From CAWKDG01 sp963848355 (GTDB lineage: Bacteria > Actinomycetota > Acidimicrobiia > Acidimicrobiales > UBA8190): a DNA stretch of 64,000 bases. The notes beneath the pieces are model-generated. The model had not been told where the DNA came from. It did no database searches and worked only from the letters and a program-made list of their open reading frames with translations. The stretch is from NCBI GenBank assembly GCA_963848355.1, contig CAWKDG010000001.1:496001-560000 (forward strand). Reading direction: 5' to 3'. The stretch's first letter is position 1; each line of letters begins with the position of its first letter. A program made the position numbers and the translations under genes. Below, piece by piece: positions 27,554 to 35,791 of this stretch.

Positions 27554-28739
27554 TGCCCGCGGCCGCGGCCGACGAAGCGGGCTCGTCCGCCAATGAAGCC
27601 AGGTAGCTCTCGTGGTTCCGGACGACTTCGGCCAGCGAGTCGCCGCCGAACTTCCGCAGCGCCTCGGTGGCCAGGACGAGGGCGGCCATCGTCTCGGCCA
27701 CGACACCCATGGCCGGGACGGCGGTGACGTCGGTCCGCTCCTTGAACGACACGGTCGGCTCTTTGGTCACCACATCGACGGTGCCGAGGACAGGCCGGTT
27801 GAGCGTGGCCAACGGCTTCATCCCCACCCGGGCGACGATCAGACCTCCGGTCGACATCCCCCCTTCGATGCCGCCGGCACGAGTGGTGGCCCGCTCGTAA
27901 CTCCCCGACTGGGCGTCCCACGAGATGGCGTCGTGGGCGTCGGAGCCGCGCCGTGCCGTGCCCGCCGCCCCTTCTCCGATCTCCACGTACTTGACGGCTT
28001 GGACACTCATGAACGCCTGCGCCAGCAGGCCGTCCAGCCGTCGGTCCCAGTGGACGTGGCTGCCGAGGCCCACGGGGGCGCCGTAGACGAGGACCTCCAC
28101 CACCCCGCCGAGGGAATCGCCGTCCTTGGCCGCCGCTTTGATGGCGGCCACCATGCGCGCCTCGGCGTCGGCGTCGAAGCAGCGGACGTCGGAGGCGTCG
28201 ACACGCTCGAGGTCGGCCGCAGCCGGTCGTGCCTCGGCGTCGACCTGTTCCGGCCCGATGGCCACGACATGACTCACAACGGCTGTCCCCACACGGGCCA
28301 GGAGAGCCTTGGCCAGACAGCCGGCCGCCACCCGGGCCGCCGTTTCCCGCGCCGAGGCCCGCTCGAGGACGTCGCGGGCGTCGTCGAAGCCGTATTTCTG
28401 CATCCCGGCCAGATCGGCGTGGCCGGGTCGGGGCTTCGTGAGCACCTTGGACGGAACGCCGGCGTGGGGCGACATCTCGTCCTCCCATTTCGGCCACTCC
28501 GTGTTGGCGATCTCGATCGCCACCGGTGACCCGAGGGTCCGGCCGTGACGGATACCCGCCACCAGGGTCACCTCGTCGGCCTCGAACCTCATGCGGGGAC
28601 CGCGACCGAAGCCCAGCCGACGACGGGCCAGCTCGCCCTGGATCTCCTCCACGGCCACGGGGAGCCCCGCCGGCAGTCCCTCCACGATCACGACCAGAGC
28701 TCTGCCGTGGGACTCTCCCGCGGTCAGAAAGCGCAGCAC
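27546..28739 (-). CDS. aroC: Chorismate synthase
   Basis: Last shared step to aromatic amino acids; needs reduced FMN. 397 residues: FLTAGESHGRALVVIVEGLP at the N terminus, RMRFEADEVTLVAGIRHGRT, KPRPGHADLAGMQKYGFDDA, the RASARETAARVAAG signature and the SGSYERATTRAGGIEGGMST segment. GTG start at 28739. First of four consecutive shikimate genes (aroC, aroK, aroB, aroQ). Confidence 0.97.
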   Translation of the reverse strand: MLRFLTAGESHGRALVVIVEGLPAGLPVAVEEIQGELARRRLGFGRGPRMRFEADEVTLVAGIRHGRTLGSPVAIEIANTEWPKWEDEMSPHAGVPSKVLTKPRPGHADLAGMQKYGFDDARDVLERASARETAARVAAGCLAKALLARVGTAVVSHVVAIGPEQVDAEARPAAADLERVDASDVRCFDADAEARMVAAIKAAAKDGDSLGGVVEVLVYGAPVGLGSHVHWDRRLDGLLAQAFMSVQAVKYVEIGEGAAGTARRGSDAHDAISWDAQSGSYERATTRAGGIEGGMSTGGLIVARVGMKPLATLNRPVLGTVDVVTKEPTVSFKERTDVTAVPAMGVVAETMAALVLATEALRKFGGDSLAEVVRNHESYLASLADEPASSAAAAGNG

Positions 28740-28822
28740 GGGACCAATCTAATGCCGGGGATCTCGCATCCCGGGCTACCGGCAGGGGTCCCCTCCGGTG
28801 CGGCGCGACGGGGGCGGTGGCC

Positions 28823-29620
28823 TCAGACCCCTCCCCGGTGGAACAGCGCGTGAGCGGCCGGGCTCCCCCACACGATCGACAGCACGGCGCCGGCGGCCAG
28901 GAAGGGACCGAAAGGGATCTTGGTCTTGCGACCCCCGCCCGAGACCACGATGAAGACGATGCCGATCACGGCACCGAGCACGAAGCCGGCGAAGAAGCCG
29001 ACGAAGGCGTGTCCGAACCCCAACCAGCCGGTGGCCAGACCGATGACCCCGGCCAGTCGCACGTCACCGAACCCCATGCCCTTGGGGACGGCCAGGTGCA
29101 GGGCGTAGAAACCGAGAAAGGCCACCACTGCGGAGATGGCGGCGCGTTCGAGCGACCCCCAGCGGTGATCGACAGCCGACGACACGACGAACAAGGGGAT
29201 GAGCAGGGCGAGCGTGGGATAGATGATGTGGTTCGGGATGATCCAGCGCTCGAGGTCGACGGCGCTGATGGCCACCATGGACAATCCGAAGACGGCGTAG
29301 GCGGCCAGGACGACGTCGGCACCGAACCGAGCGCCGAACAAGCCGAGGACGACCGCACTGACCACGGCCAACAGCGCCGGGCGCAGGGGGTGGGCCACGC
29401 GGACGGCGCACGACCGACACCCGCGACGCCGGGCCACGACTCGGACGACGGGCACCAGGCCGAGGCCGGTCGCGGGAGCCTGGCACGCCTGGCACCGCCA
29501 CCACGGTCGGTCGAGCGGGCGGCGCTCCCCCAGGCGGTCCACGAGGATTTCCAAGCCGTCCCCGAGCACGAATCCGCCGGCAGCACTCACCCCCGTGACG
29601 AGGGCGTCCATCCGGGGCAC
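28823..29620 (-). CDS. Prepilin peptidase, type IV leader peptidase
   Basis: Polytopic membrane aspartyl protease that cleaves and N-methylates type IV prepilin-like proteins. About 265 residues with at least six hydrophobic segments. The two catalytic aspartates are in ISAVDLERWIIPN and the GMGFGDVRLAG signature. The cytoplasmic zinc loop between the first two helices keeps CQAC and CRSC. GTG at 29620 has GAAGG upstream; ATG at 29611 is a second possibility. It heads the aro block, as in other actinobacteria, where comparative order often places pilus genes near aroC. No pilin gene is in the window. Confidence 0.92.
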   Translation of the reverse strand: MPRMDALVTGVSAAGGFVLGDGLEILVDRLGERRPLDRPWWRCQACQAPATGLGLVPVVRVVARRRGCRSCAVRVAHPLRPALLAVVSAVVLGLFGARFGADVVLAAYAVFGLSMVAISAVDLERWIIPNHIIYPTLALLIPLFVVSSAVDHRWGSLERAAISAVVAFLGFYALHLAVPKGMGFGDVRLAGVIGLATGWLGFGHAFVGFFAGFVLGAVIGIVFIVVSGGGRKTKIPFGPFLAAGAVLSIVWGSPAAHALFHRGGV

Positions 29621-29675
29621 GCTAATTCACGCCTTCGATCTCCCCGCGGACCGCACCGGGGCCCGGGCGCGGTGG

Positions 29676-30338
29676 TTACTTCTTCGCCGGTTCGTAGAAG
29701 GGGTTGTCGCCGCTGGCGTGATCGGTGACATCGACCACCGACACGATCTGGGGCAACGCGTCACGCAGAGCCACCTCGATACCCTGGGACAGGGTGACGG
29801 TGGCCAGGCCACACCCCTGGCAGCCACCGCTCAGACGCAGGTAGACCACGTCCTCCTCGACCGCCACCAGATCGGCCCGACCACCGTGCATGGCGATGGA
29901 AGGGTTCACTTGCTCTTCGAGAATGGCCAGGACCTGTTGGGCCATATCGCCCGAGAGGTCGCCGGGCGGACGGGTGGCGAAGACGTCGGTGCGCGGCGGC
30001 GTGTTCGGGTTCAAGATGACGAGGCCACCTTCGCCCTCGTCGGACCAGTCCAGGCGGGCTCCCACCAGACGGGCCACGCTCGACTGGGGGACGACCACCT
30101 TCAGGTCGTCGCTCCCGCCGACCGAATCGGCCTCGTGGGCGTCGGCCGCCACCTGGAAGTAGATGTCGTAGGTGTAGGCGCCGTCGCGCGATCCGGTGAC
30201 CTCCACCCACAGTGCCAGCTTCTCGGAGTCGGCCTCCTGGGCGCGCGCATCGAGGACGACCGAGCGGGCTGCAGGCGTGATGGTCAGCACGACTGCGCTC
30301 GTGTGGCCGTTCCCGGCCGGTCCAACATCCTCGGCCAT
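29676..30338 (-). CDS. NfuA-type Fe-S cluster carrier (HesB-like plus NifU domain)
   Basis: Carries or delivers iron-sulfur clusters. 220 residues. The N-terminal half resembles the A-type (HesB/IscA) fold without its cysteines. The C-terminal half is a NifU domain with the cluster-binding CxxC in LSGGCQGCGLATVTL, preceded by VNPSIAMHGGRADLVAV. A good GGGAGGTAG lies before the ATG. It is divergent from the ATP-grasp/radical SAM cassette across a 31-base gap. Because radical SAM enzymes need 4Fe-4S clusters, the adjacency is suggestive but not proof of a link. Confidence 0.88.
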   Translation of the reverse strand: MAEDVGPAGNGHTSAVVLTITPAARSVVLDARAQEADSEKLALWVEVTGSRDGAYTYDIYFQVAADAHEADSVGGSDDLKVVVPQSSVARLVGARLDWSDEGEGGLVILNPNTPPRTDVFATRPPGDLSGDMAQQVLAILEEQVNPSIAMHGGRADLVAVEEDVVYLRLSGGCQGCGLATVTLSQGIEVALRDALPQIVSVVDVTDHASGDNPFYEPAKK

Positions 30339-30369
30339 GGCCGCTACCTCCCAGGTCCATCATAGAGGC
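30339..30369. promoter_or_regulatory. Divergent promoter region of nfuA-like gene and ATP-grasp cassette
   Basis: Only 31 bases separate the two start codons. On the minus strand TATGAT (30359-30364) is a near-perfect -10 for the nfuA-like gene, followed by GGGAGGTAG and the ATG. For the plus-strand gene the same bases would fall 6-7 nt before its ATG, where a leaderless -10 would sit (CATCAT, weak). The two promoters must overlap, so the genes cannot be transcribed fully independently. Confidence 0.45.
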
Positions 30370-31632
30370 ATGGCCCGTGTTCTCCTCCTCGTTCCGGCCT
30401 CGACATACCGGGTGGCGGACTTTTTGGAGGCGGCCCGGACGCTCGGAGTCGACGTCGTCGTGGGAGGGGACGAGGCCCATGCCTTGCACGATCTCATGGG
30501 CCGGCGATCGGTCCAGGTGCCCCTGGACGACCCCGAGGCGGCGGCGGACGCCATCGTGGCCCACGATGGTGTCGCCCCCCTCGACGCCGTGGTGGCGATC
30601 GACGATCGGGGCGTCGTCGCCGCCGCCCTGGCCTCGCGGCGGCTGGGTCTGCGGCACAACCCTCCCGACGCCGTGGCCGCCACCCGGGACAAGCTGGCGA
30701 TGCGGGTTCGGCTCGGGGCCGCCGAGGTTCCCCAGCCGGCATTCGCCCCCATCGCGGCGACGGCCGGCCCCGACGACGTGTCCGCACTGGTCGAGACGGT
30801 CGGTCTGCCGTGTGTGGTCAAGCCCACCATGCTCTCGGCCAGCCAGGGTGTCCTGCGGGCGGACACAACGGCTGACGCCATCGCCGTCGTCGAGCGCGTC
30901 CGCCGCATCGCCGTCGCCGCCACCGGTGGCGGCGACGGGCCCCTGCTCCTGGAACGGTTCGTCCCCGGTCCGGAGGTGGCCGTCGAGGGTCTGCTCACGG
31001 GCGGAGAGTTGGCGGTCCTCGCCGTCTTCGACAAGCCCGACCCTCTCGACGGTCCCGCATTCGAAGAGACGATCTACGTCACCCCGTCGCGCCTCACCCC
31101 TACCGATATGGCCGCCGTGGTCGCCGCCGCCGGCGGCGCCTGCCGGGCTCTCGGACTCACCGAAGGACCGGTCCACGCCGAGATCAGGGTGAGCGACGGC
31201 CGGGCGTCGGTGATCGAGGTGGCGGCCCGGACGATCGGTGGGCTGTGCGCCCGGACCCTGACCTTCTCCACCGGGCGCACACTCGAGCAATTGGTGATCG
31301 CCCAGGCCCTGGGCCGGCCGTTGGGGCCCACACGACGCCAGGCCCGAGCGTCGGGGGTCCTCATGCTGCCCATACCGTGCGCCGGGGTCCTCGAAGGGGT
31401 CGAGGGTCGCGACAGGGCCCTGCGGGCCCCGGGTATCACCGACGTGCAGATCACGGTTCCTGCGGGTCGACGGGTGGTGCCGGTCCCCGAAGGCGATCGC
31501 TACCTCGGATTCGTCTTCGCCCGAGGGCGTAGTCCGGACGCCGTCGAGGCCGCCCTCCGGCACGCGCAGACGTTGCTTCGTGTGCGCGTGACGCCCGACG
31601 CCGACGGGTCCGCCACCCCCTTCATCGCTTGA
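30370..31632 (+). CDS. ATP-grasp superfamily carboxylate-amine/thiol ligase
   Basis: 420-residue ATP-grasp enzyme of unknown substrate. N-terminal Rossmann-like preATP domain (ARVLLLVPASTYRVADFLEA); the central domain starts at NPPDAVAATRDKLAMR, the usual entry to ATP-grasp, with ATP-binding lysine in PCVVKPTMLSASQGV, the hinge LLERFVPGPEVAVEGLL, and the metal-binding Glu/Asn-like end VSDGRASVIEVAARTIGG. The C-terminal region resembles L-amino-acid ligases and PurK-like enzymes in layout. It activates a carboxylate with ATP and joins it to a nucleophile (family knowledge); what it joins is unknown. Followed after 94 bases by the radical SAM gene. Confidence 0.85.
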   Translation: MARVLLLVPASTYRVADFLEAARTLGVDVVVGGDEAHALHDLMGRRSVQVPLDDPEAAADAIVAHDGVAPLDAVVAIDDRGVVAAALASRRLGLRHNPPDAVAATRDKLAMRVRLGAAEVPQPAFAPIAATAGPDDVSALVETVGLPCVVKPTMLSASQGVLRADTTADAIAVVERVRRIAVAATGGGDGPLLLERFVPGPEVAVEGLLTGGELAVLAVFDKPDPLDGPAFEETIYVTPSRLTPTDMAAVVAAAGGACRALGLTEGPVHAEIRVSDGRASVIEVAARTIGGLCARTLTFSTGRTLEQLVIAQALGRPLGPTRRQARASGVLMLPIPCAGVLEGVEGRDRALRAPGITDVQITVPAGRRVVPVPEGDRYLGFVFARGRSPDAVEAALRHAQTLLRVRVTPDADGSATPFIA

Positions 31633-31714
31633 CGCCTCGAGCCCGGCCATCGGTGGCGTCCCACTCTCGCCTCCCGCAGGCGCCGTGGTTCTCCGACCAC
31701 GCGGTGGGGCCCGC

Positions 31715-31720
31715 TACCGT
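31715..31720 (+). promoter_or_regulatory. -10 hexamer for a leaderless radical SAM mRNA
   Basis: TACCGT ends six bases before the GTG at 31727, the spacing expected when transcription starts on the first base of the start codon. No ribosome binding site precedes the GTG. A short inverted repeat (GTGGT/ACCAC) lies just upstream. Confidence 0.45.
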
Positions 31721-31726
31721 GGCAGC

Positions 31727-33196
31727 GTGCACGTCCTGCTGATCTCCACCTACGAGCTCGGTCATCAGCCGCTTCATGTCGCGTCACCGGCCGGCGCGCT
31801 CGAGCGCGCCGGACACGACGTGCGCTGTCTGGATCTCTCCCTCGATCCGCTTGATCCCGGCGCCGTGGTGTGGGCCGACGCCGTGGCCTGTTCGGTCCCC
31901 ATGCACACCGCCATGCGCCTGGCCCTGGCCGTGTGCGAGGAGGTCCGGGGGCGGCGGCCCGACGTCGCGCTGTGTCTGTACGGCCTGTACGGAGGACTCG
32001 ACGCCGGGCGCGGTGAGACGGCGGCGGGCACCCTCGTCGACATGGCCATCGCCGGCGAGTACGAGCCGGCCCTCGTGGCCTGGGTCGACGAACTCGCTGC
32101 CGGCGGCGGCCGGCGGCAGGGACGGCCGGGAGACGCTGTCGTGTCGATCGGCCGCGGGAAGTTCGGTCTCCCGGCACGCCATCTGCTTCCCCCTCTCGAC
32201 CGGTACGCCCGGCTGGCCGTCGCCGGCGAGCTGCGGCTGGCCGGATACGTGGAAGCCAGCCACGGCTGCGCCCACCGCTGTCGTCACTGCCCCGTCCCCG
32301 TCGTCTACGACGGCCGGACCCGCCTGGTGGGCGAGGACGCCGTCGTGGCCGACGTGGGACAGCTCGTCGACCTCGGCGCCCGTCACATCACCTTCGGAGA
32401 CCCGGACTTCTTGAACGGGCCTCATCACGCCGTGCGTGTGGTGGCCGCCGTGCACAGCGCCTTCCCCCATCTCACCTTCGACATCACCACCAAGGTCGAG
32501 CACGTCCTGCAGCACCGCGACCTGTGGCCGGCCTTGGCCCGCTCCGGCCTGCTCTTCGTGGTATCGGCGTTCGAGTCGGCCAGCGATCACGTGTTGGCCA
32601 AGCTGGACAAAGGCCACACGGTGGCCGACGAGATCGAAGCCGTGGCCGTGCTGCGGGCATCGGGCGTCGAGCCCCGGCCGTCGCTCATGCCTTTCACCCC
32701 GTGGACCACGGCGGCCGACGTGCGTGACCTGCTCGACCTGGTCTCCTCGTGCGACCTCGTCGGCAACGTCGACCCCGTGCACTTCGCCATCCGCCTGCTC
32801 GTCCCGCCGGGGTCCCTCCTGCTCGCCTCCGGCGCCCTCGATGGCGCGCTCGGTCCCTACGACACCGACGGGCTGAGCTGGACGTGGCAATCACCGGACC
32901 CCCGCCTCGACGTCGTCCAGCGCACGCTTGCCGCCGTCGCCGTCCGGGCGGATGCCGACGAGTGGCCAGCCGGGCGGGCCTACGACGCCATCCGGGCGGC
33001 GGCCGACACCGCCCTGACCGGCGACGGCAGCCCCTTCGGTGCACCACCGCCGGTGACCGACGCGCGGTTGCGCTCGGCGCTGGCGCCCGACGACCGACCC
33101 CGGCTCACCGAGGCGTGGTTCTGCTGCGCCGAGCCCACCGACGCACAATTCCGGACCCTGCACGTCGAGACGACGTCACGGGCCGGAGGGAGTTGA
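31727..33196 (+). CDS. Radical SAM protein with C-terminal CCAEP motif (CUAEP/CCAEP-tail family)
   Basis: 489 residues. The N-terminal part (about 1-110) is a B12-binding-like Rossmann domain, VHVLLISTYELGHQPLHVAS. The radical SAM core begins at about 178 with SHGCAHRCRHCPVP, the CxxxCxxC that holds the 4Fe-4S cluster, followed by ITFGDPDFLNGP and a TIM-barrel core. Near the C terminus is AWFCCAEPTDAQ. A CCAEP or selenocysteine-containing CUAEP tail defines a known but functionally uncharacterised radical SAM family; here both positions are TGC cysteine codons, so this is the Cys form. Substrate unknown. Upstream ATP-grasp and downstream cysteine-rich genes form a likely cassette. Confidence 0.87.
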   Translation: MHVLLISTYELGHQPLHVASPAGALERAGHDVRCLDLSLDPLDPGAVVWADAVACSVPMHTAMRLALAVCEEVRGRRPDVALCLYGLYGGLDAGRGETAAGTLVDMAIAGEYEPALVAWVDELAAGGGRRQGRPGDAVVSIGRGKFGLPARHLLPPLDRYARLAVAGELRLAGYVEASHGCAHRCRHCPVPVVYDGRTRLVGEDAVVADVGQLVDLGARHITFGDPDFLNGPHHAVRVVAAVHSAFPHLTFDITTKVEHVLQHRDLWPALARSGLLFVVSAFESASDHVLAKLDKGHTVADEIEAVAVLRASGVEPRPSLMPFTPWTTAADVRDLLDLVSSCDLVGNVDPVHFAIRLLVPPGSLLLASGALDGALGPYDTDGLSWTWQSPDPRLDVVQRTLAAVAVRADADEWPAGRAYDAIRAAADTALTGDGSPFGAPPPVTDARLRSALAPDDRPRLTEAWFCCAEPTDAQFRTLHVETTSRAGGS

Positions 33197-33201
33197 CGAC
33201 A

Positions 33202-34069
33202 ATGACGCAGCGACAAGCCCGCCCGGCGCGCACCCCAGCTGACGAAGCATGGCGCCAAGCACCAGAGGGCGCCCACGAGTGGATGAGCTTTCCCGACCCC
33301 GACGACGAGCGCACCTGGCTCTTCGACGTCACCTTCCTGGAAAGCAATTGGACGTGCATCTTCGGCCGGGGCTGCCAGGGCGTGATGACGGGCCCGGCCC
33401 CTGAGCTCGTCCAGGGGTGCTGTTCGTACGGGGCCCACTTCACCGGAGCGAAGGACGCGCCGGCGCGTCGAGGCCGCCGCCGCCTCCCTCACGCCGGAGC
33501 AGTGGCAGTTCTGGCGGCAGGGTCAGCCCCGCGAGGGCACGCGCCCGCGCGTGGTCAAGCGCGGCCGCAACGGGGACCTGAGTACGAGACTGGTGAAGGA
33601 CGCCTGCATCTTTCTCAACCGACCGGACTTCCCCGGAGGGGCCGGGTGCGCACTGCATCGCGCCGCCCTCGAACGGGGCGTGCCCCATCTCGAGCTCAAG
33701 CCCGACGTCTGCTGGCAGCTTCCTCTGCGACGCGAGGACGAGGTGGCCGACGACGGGTACGTCACCTCGGTCGTCCGGCAGTGGGACCGGCGTGACTGGG
33801 GTCCCGGCGGCGACGAGTTTCATTGGTGGTGCACCGAGGCCCCGGACGCGTTCGTGGGGACACGACCCGTCTACGAAGAGCTGGCCGACGAACTCATCGC
33901 CCTGAGCGGACGCAAGATCTACAAGCGGCTCGTCCGCTATCTCCGGGCCCGGGGCGGTCACGCCAGCACCAACGGGACCCGTCGTGGTGCCGCCACCGAG
34001 GTCCGGGCCGCGGCCACTCCGGTCCCTGTTCCGGTCCCCCTGCCGCATCCCGCCGTTCGTCGTCGCTGA
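33202..34069 (+). CDS. Cysteine-rich protein, YkgJ/DUF3109-like (apparent +1 frameshift)
   Basis: Starts five bases after the radical SAM stop with GGAGGGAG upstream. 288 residues after removing one base near 33456-33465. Cysteines are grouped as in metal- or cluster-binding proteins: NWTCIFGRGCQG, QGCCSYG, DACIFLN, GCALH, DVCWQLP and HWWCTEA. The CxxxxxC...CC arrangement recalls YkgJ/DUF3109 cysteine-cluster proteins, whose role is not settled. The C-terminal 40 residues are a low-complexity Pro/Val/Arg tail. Close coupling to the radical SAM gene suggests it acts with it, perhaps as an electron or metal partner (inference). Confidence 0.78.
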
Positions 34070-34116
34070 CCAACGAACCACTGCCGGCGGCGACGCCCGG
34101 CGGCGGACGCTCGTCG

Positions 34117-34323
34117 CTACTCGGCCAGGGGATCGTCTTCGGGCTCCCGGGCGACGGCGTCGGCGCCCAGGGTGTCGTCCAGTTCGTCCGCTTCGGCCAT
34201 GCACCACGATGCATGTTCGTCCTCGGGATCGGCTCCGCATTCGGCGCAGCGTTCGGGCGCGGTGGCGACCGAACGCTTCAGGCTGCGGGCCTCTTCGAAG
34301 CGGCGATGTCGTCCCTTTTTCAC
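34117..34323 (-). CDS. Small Cys-containing acidic protein
   Basis: 68-residue protein, convergent to the cassette. GTG at 34323 with GGAGGAG six bases upstream; the upstream in-frame ATG at 34419 lacks such a site. A basic N terminus (KKGRHRRFEEARSLKRS) is followed by CAECGADPEDEHASWC, a likely three-cysteine-plus-histidine metal knuckle, and a very acidic tail. I have no named family for it. It could bind zinc and interact with nucleic acid or a protein partner. Confidence 0.65.
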   Translation of the reverse strand: MKKGRHRRFEEARSLKRSVATAPERCAECGADPEDEHASWCMAEADELDDTLGADAVAREPEDDPLAE

Positions 34324-34433
34324 GAGCGACTCCTCCGTCGGCCGGGGCGCGTCTCCCACGGCAAGCGACACGCCGAGTGTACCTGTCGGCGCGCGGCCTC
34401 CGACACCGGCCCTGGGCACGGTTTTTGCCGAAC

Positions 34434-34439
34434 TACAGT
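34434..34439 (+). promoter_or_regulatory. -10 hexamer of a probable leaderless small gene
   Basis: TACAGT ends seven bases before GTG at 34447, and no ribosome binding site is seen. A GGCA...TGCC hairpin (GGCACGGTTTTTGCC) lies just upstream. Confidence 0.4.
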
Positions 34440-34446
34440 CACGGCC

Positions 34447-34695
34447 GTGCCAGACGATTTCGACCCGGCCGCCATGATCGAGCGTTTCCGGTCACGTGCC
34501 GTGGCCGTGCGCAGCCGGGGCATTCCGCCCATCGAAGGGCCCGAACGCCAGCGGTTCGTGGAGCAGGCCCAGCTCGACTTCATGGACTACGCCATGCTCG
34601 GGGACGCCGAAGCCACCCTGGCTGACGGCATCCTCACCCTCCGCATCGACCTTCGGCCCGAGGGGGCTGAGGGGGCCGACGGGCCGACGTCCTAG
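34447..34695 (+). CDS. Conserved small protein of unknown function
   Basis: 82 residues from GTG: PDDFDPAAMIERFRSRAVAV, then IPPIEGPERQRFVEQAQLDF and MDYAMLGDAEATLADGILTL, ending in an acidic tail. The amphipathic helical N-terminal half and the codon use typical of neighbours support a real gene; I recognise no family. Its TAG shares CTAG with the stop of the convergent flavin reductase gene. Confidence 0.65.
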   Translation: MPDDFDPAAMIERFRSRAVAVRSRGIPPIEGPERQRFVEQAQLDFMDYAMLGDAEATLADGILTLRIDLRPEGAEGADGPTS

Positions 34696-35279
34696 CCGCC
34701 GTAGTTCATCCGGGTGTCCTCCATCCGCAGGATGCCCTCGTCGTCGTCGGTGTCGCCCGCCGGGGGTGACCCCGGCTCGGCCACGCCGACGTCGACGACC
34801 TCGCCGACGAACCAGGTGTGACTCCCGACATCAAGGGCGTGGCGGACCTCGCAGTCGATCCAGGCCGCGGCCACCGCCAGGATCGGGGCCCCGGTCGACG
34901 CACAACGAACCGGTTCACCGTTCATCGTCCCCGTGCCACTGTCCTCGTCGACGTCGACATCGAGCACCGGCTTCACGAAGTGACGCACGAGAGCCCGGTC
35001 GCGACGCGCCAGAAGGCTGAGGGCGAAGACGCCACCGTCGACGATGAGCCCGTGCGTGCGCGCCGTACGTTCGACGCCGACGCCGATCAGTTTCGGCACC
35101 AGGGCGACCTGCGTCACCCAGCTCACCGTCATCAGGTTGCGACCGCTGCCGGCGCGCGATCCGAGAACGTACAGACCGCTGGGCAGTGACCACAGCACCC
35201 GACGACGGAGCCGGTCGTACGCGTCGGCCTCGCGTCCCGGCGGGATGGGACCGACGACACCGACGCCGGACGCGGTCAC
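34692..35279 (-). CDS. Flavin reductase-like FMN-binding protein
   Basis: 195 residues of the split-barrel flavin reductase fold (HpaC-like). RRVLWSLPSGLYVLGSRAG and NLMTVSWVTQVALVPKLIG give the FMN-binding start, then GVGVERTARTHGLI and FALSLLARRDRALVRHF, and a C-terminal barrel with CEVRHALDVGSHTWFVGEV. Such proteins either reduce FMN with NAD(P)H for a partner monooxygenase or simply bind FMN. No monooxygenase is adjacent, so the partner is unknown. The start overlaps the stop of the upstream lipoprotein gene by four bases. Confidence 0.86.
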   Translation of the reverse strand: MTASGVGVVGPIPPGREADAYDRLRRRVLWSLPSGLYVLGSRAGSGRNLMTVSWVTQVALVPKLIGVGVERTARTHGLIVDGGVFALSLLARRDRALVRHFVKPVLDVDVDEDSGTGTMNGEPVRCASTGAPILAVAAAWIDCEVRHALDVGSHTWFVGEVVDVGVAEPGSPPAGDTDDDEGILRMEDTRMNYGG

Positions 35280-35791
35280 GGTGTCGTCACCGCGTCGAAG
35301 CGCGCCAGCGCCCTGATCAGGTCCCGTCGCGCCGTTGTTCGTTCGATGGCCGAGCGGGCCAGTCGGGCGCCGTCACCGGTGCCTGACACACAGTCGTGCC
35401 CGGCCTCGCCGGCCACCGAGTAGGCGCTGGACAGGAGCTTGGTGAGCGTCTGATCCGGCGTGGGCAGGTTCTGATTGGCGCTCAGGGCGTCGATCACGAG
35501 GACGTTGCAGTCCGCCGGCAACGCTCCCGGATGGTCCTGGTCGGCATCGACGCGACGGATGTCCCCCTGCAGGGTGCTCACCGAGGCCGAGAACCCCGCC
35601 GTGGCCGCCCAACTGGTCACCTGCTGGGAAAGCGTGGTCCCCGAATAGGCGCTGCCACAGGCGGCCAGCACCAGGCCAAGACCGGGAATGGTGGCCGTCA
35701 CGGCCGAGCCCAAGCGCCGGCCCCGGGGCCGCAGCGGCCGTTGCTGGGGCGTCGGATCGGCGGGCCTGTGCCGTCGACGTCCCGTCGTCAC
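35276..35791 (-). CDS. Predicted lipoprotein
   Basis: 171 residues. A long basic N terminus (TTGRRRHRPADPTPQQRPLR ...) leads to a hydrophobic stretch with lipobox GLVLAACGSAYS, so the mature protein would be anchored at the membrane through its first cysteine. The mature part is helical with two further cysteines (DCNVLVID and HDCVSGTG). GTG at 35791 overlaps the DUF3151 stop (GTGA); a second GTG at 35701 would give a shorter signal lacking a charged start. No named family recognised. Same operon as the DUF3151 gene. Confidence 0.72.
   Translation of the reverse strand: MTTGRRRHRPADPTPQQRPLRPRGRRLGSAVTATIPGLGLVLAACGSAYSGTTLSQQVTSWAATAGFSASVSTLQGDIRRVDADQDHPGALPADCNVLVIDALSANQNLPTPDQTLTKLLSSAYSVAGEAGHDCVSGTGDGARLARSAIERTTARRDLIRALARFDAVTTP

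Noticed and set aside
33119..33133. Selenocysteine in the radical SAM tail
   Set aside because: Codons are TGC TGC, with no in-frame TGA.
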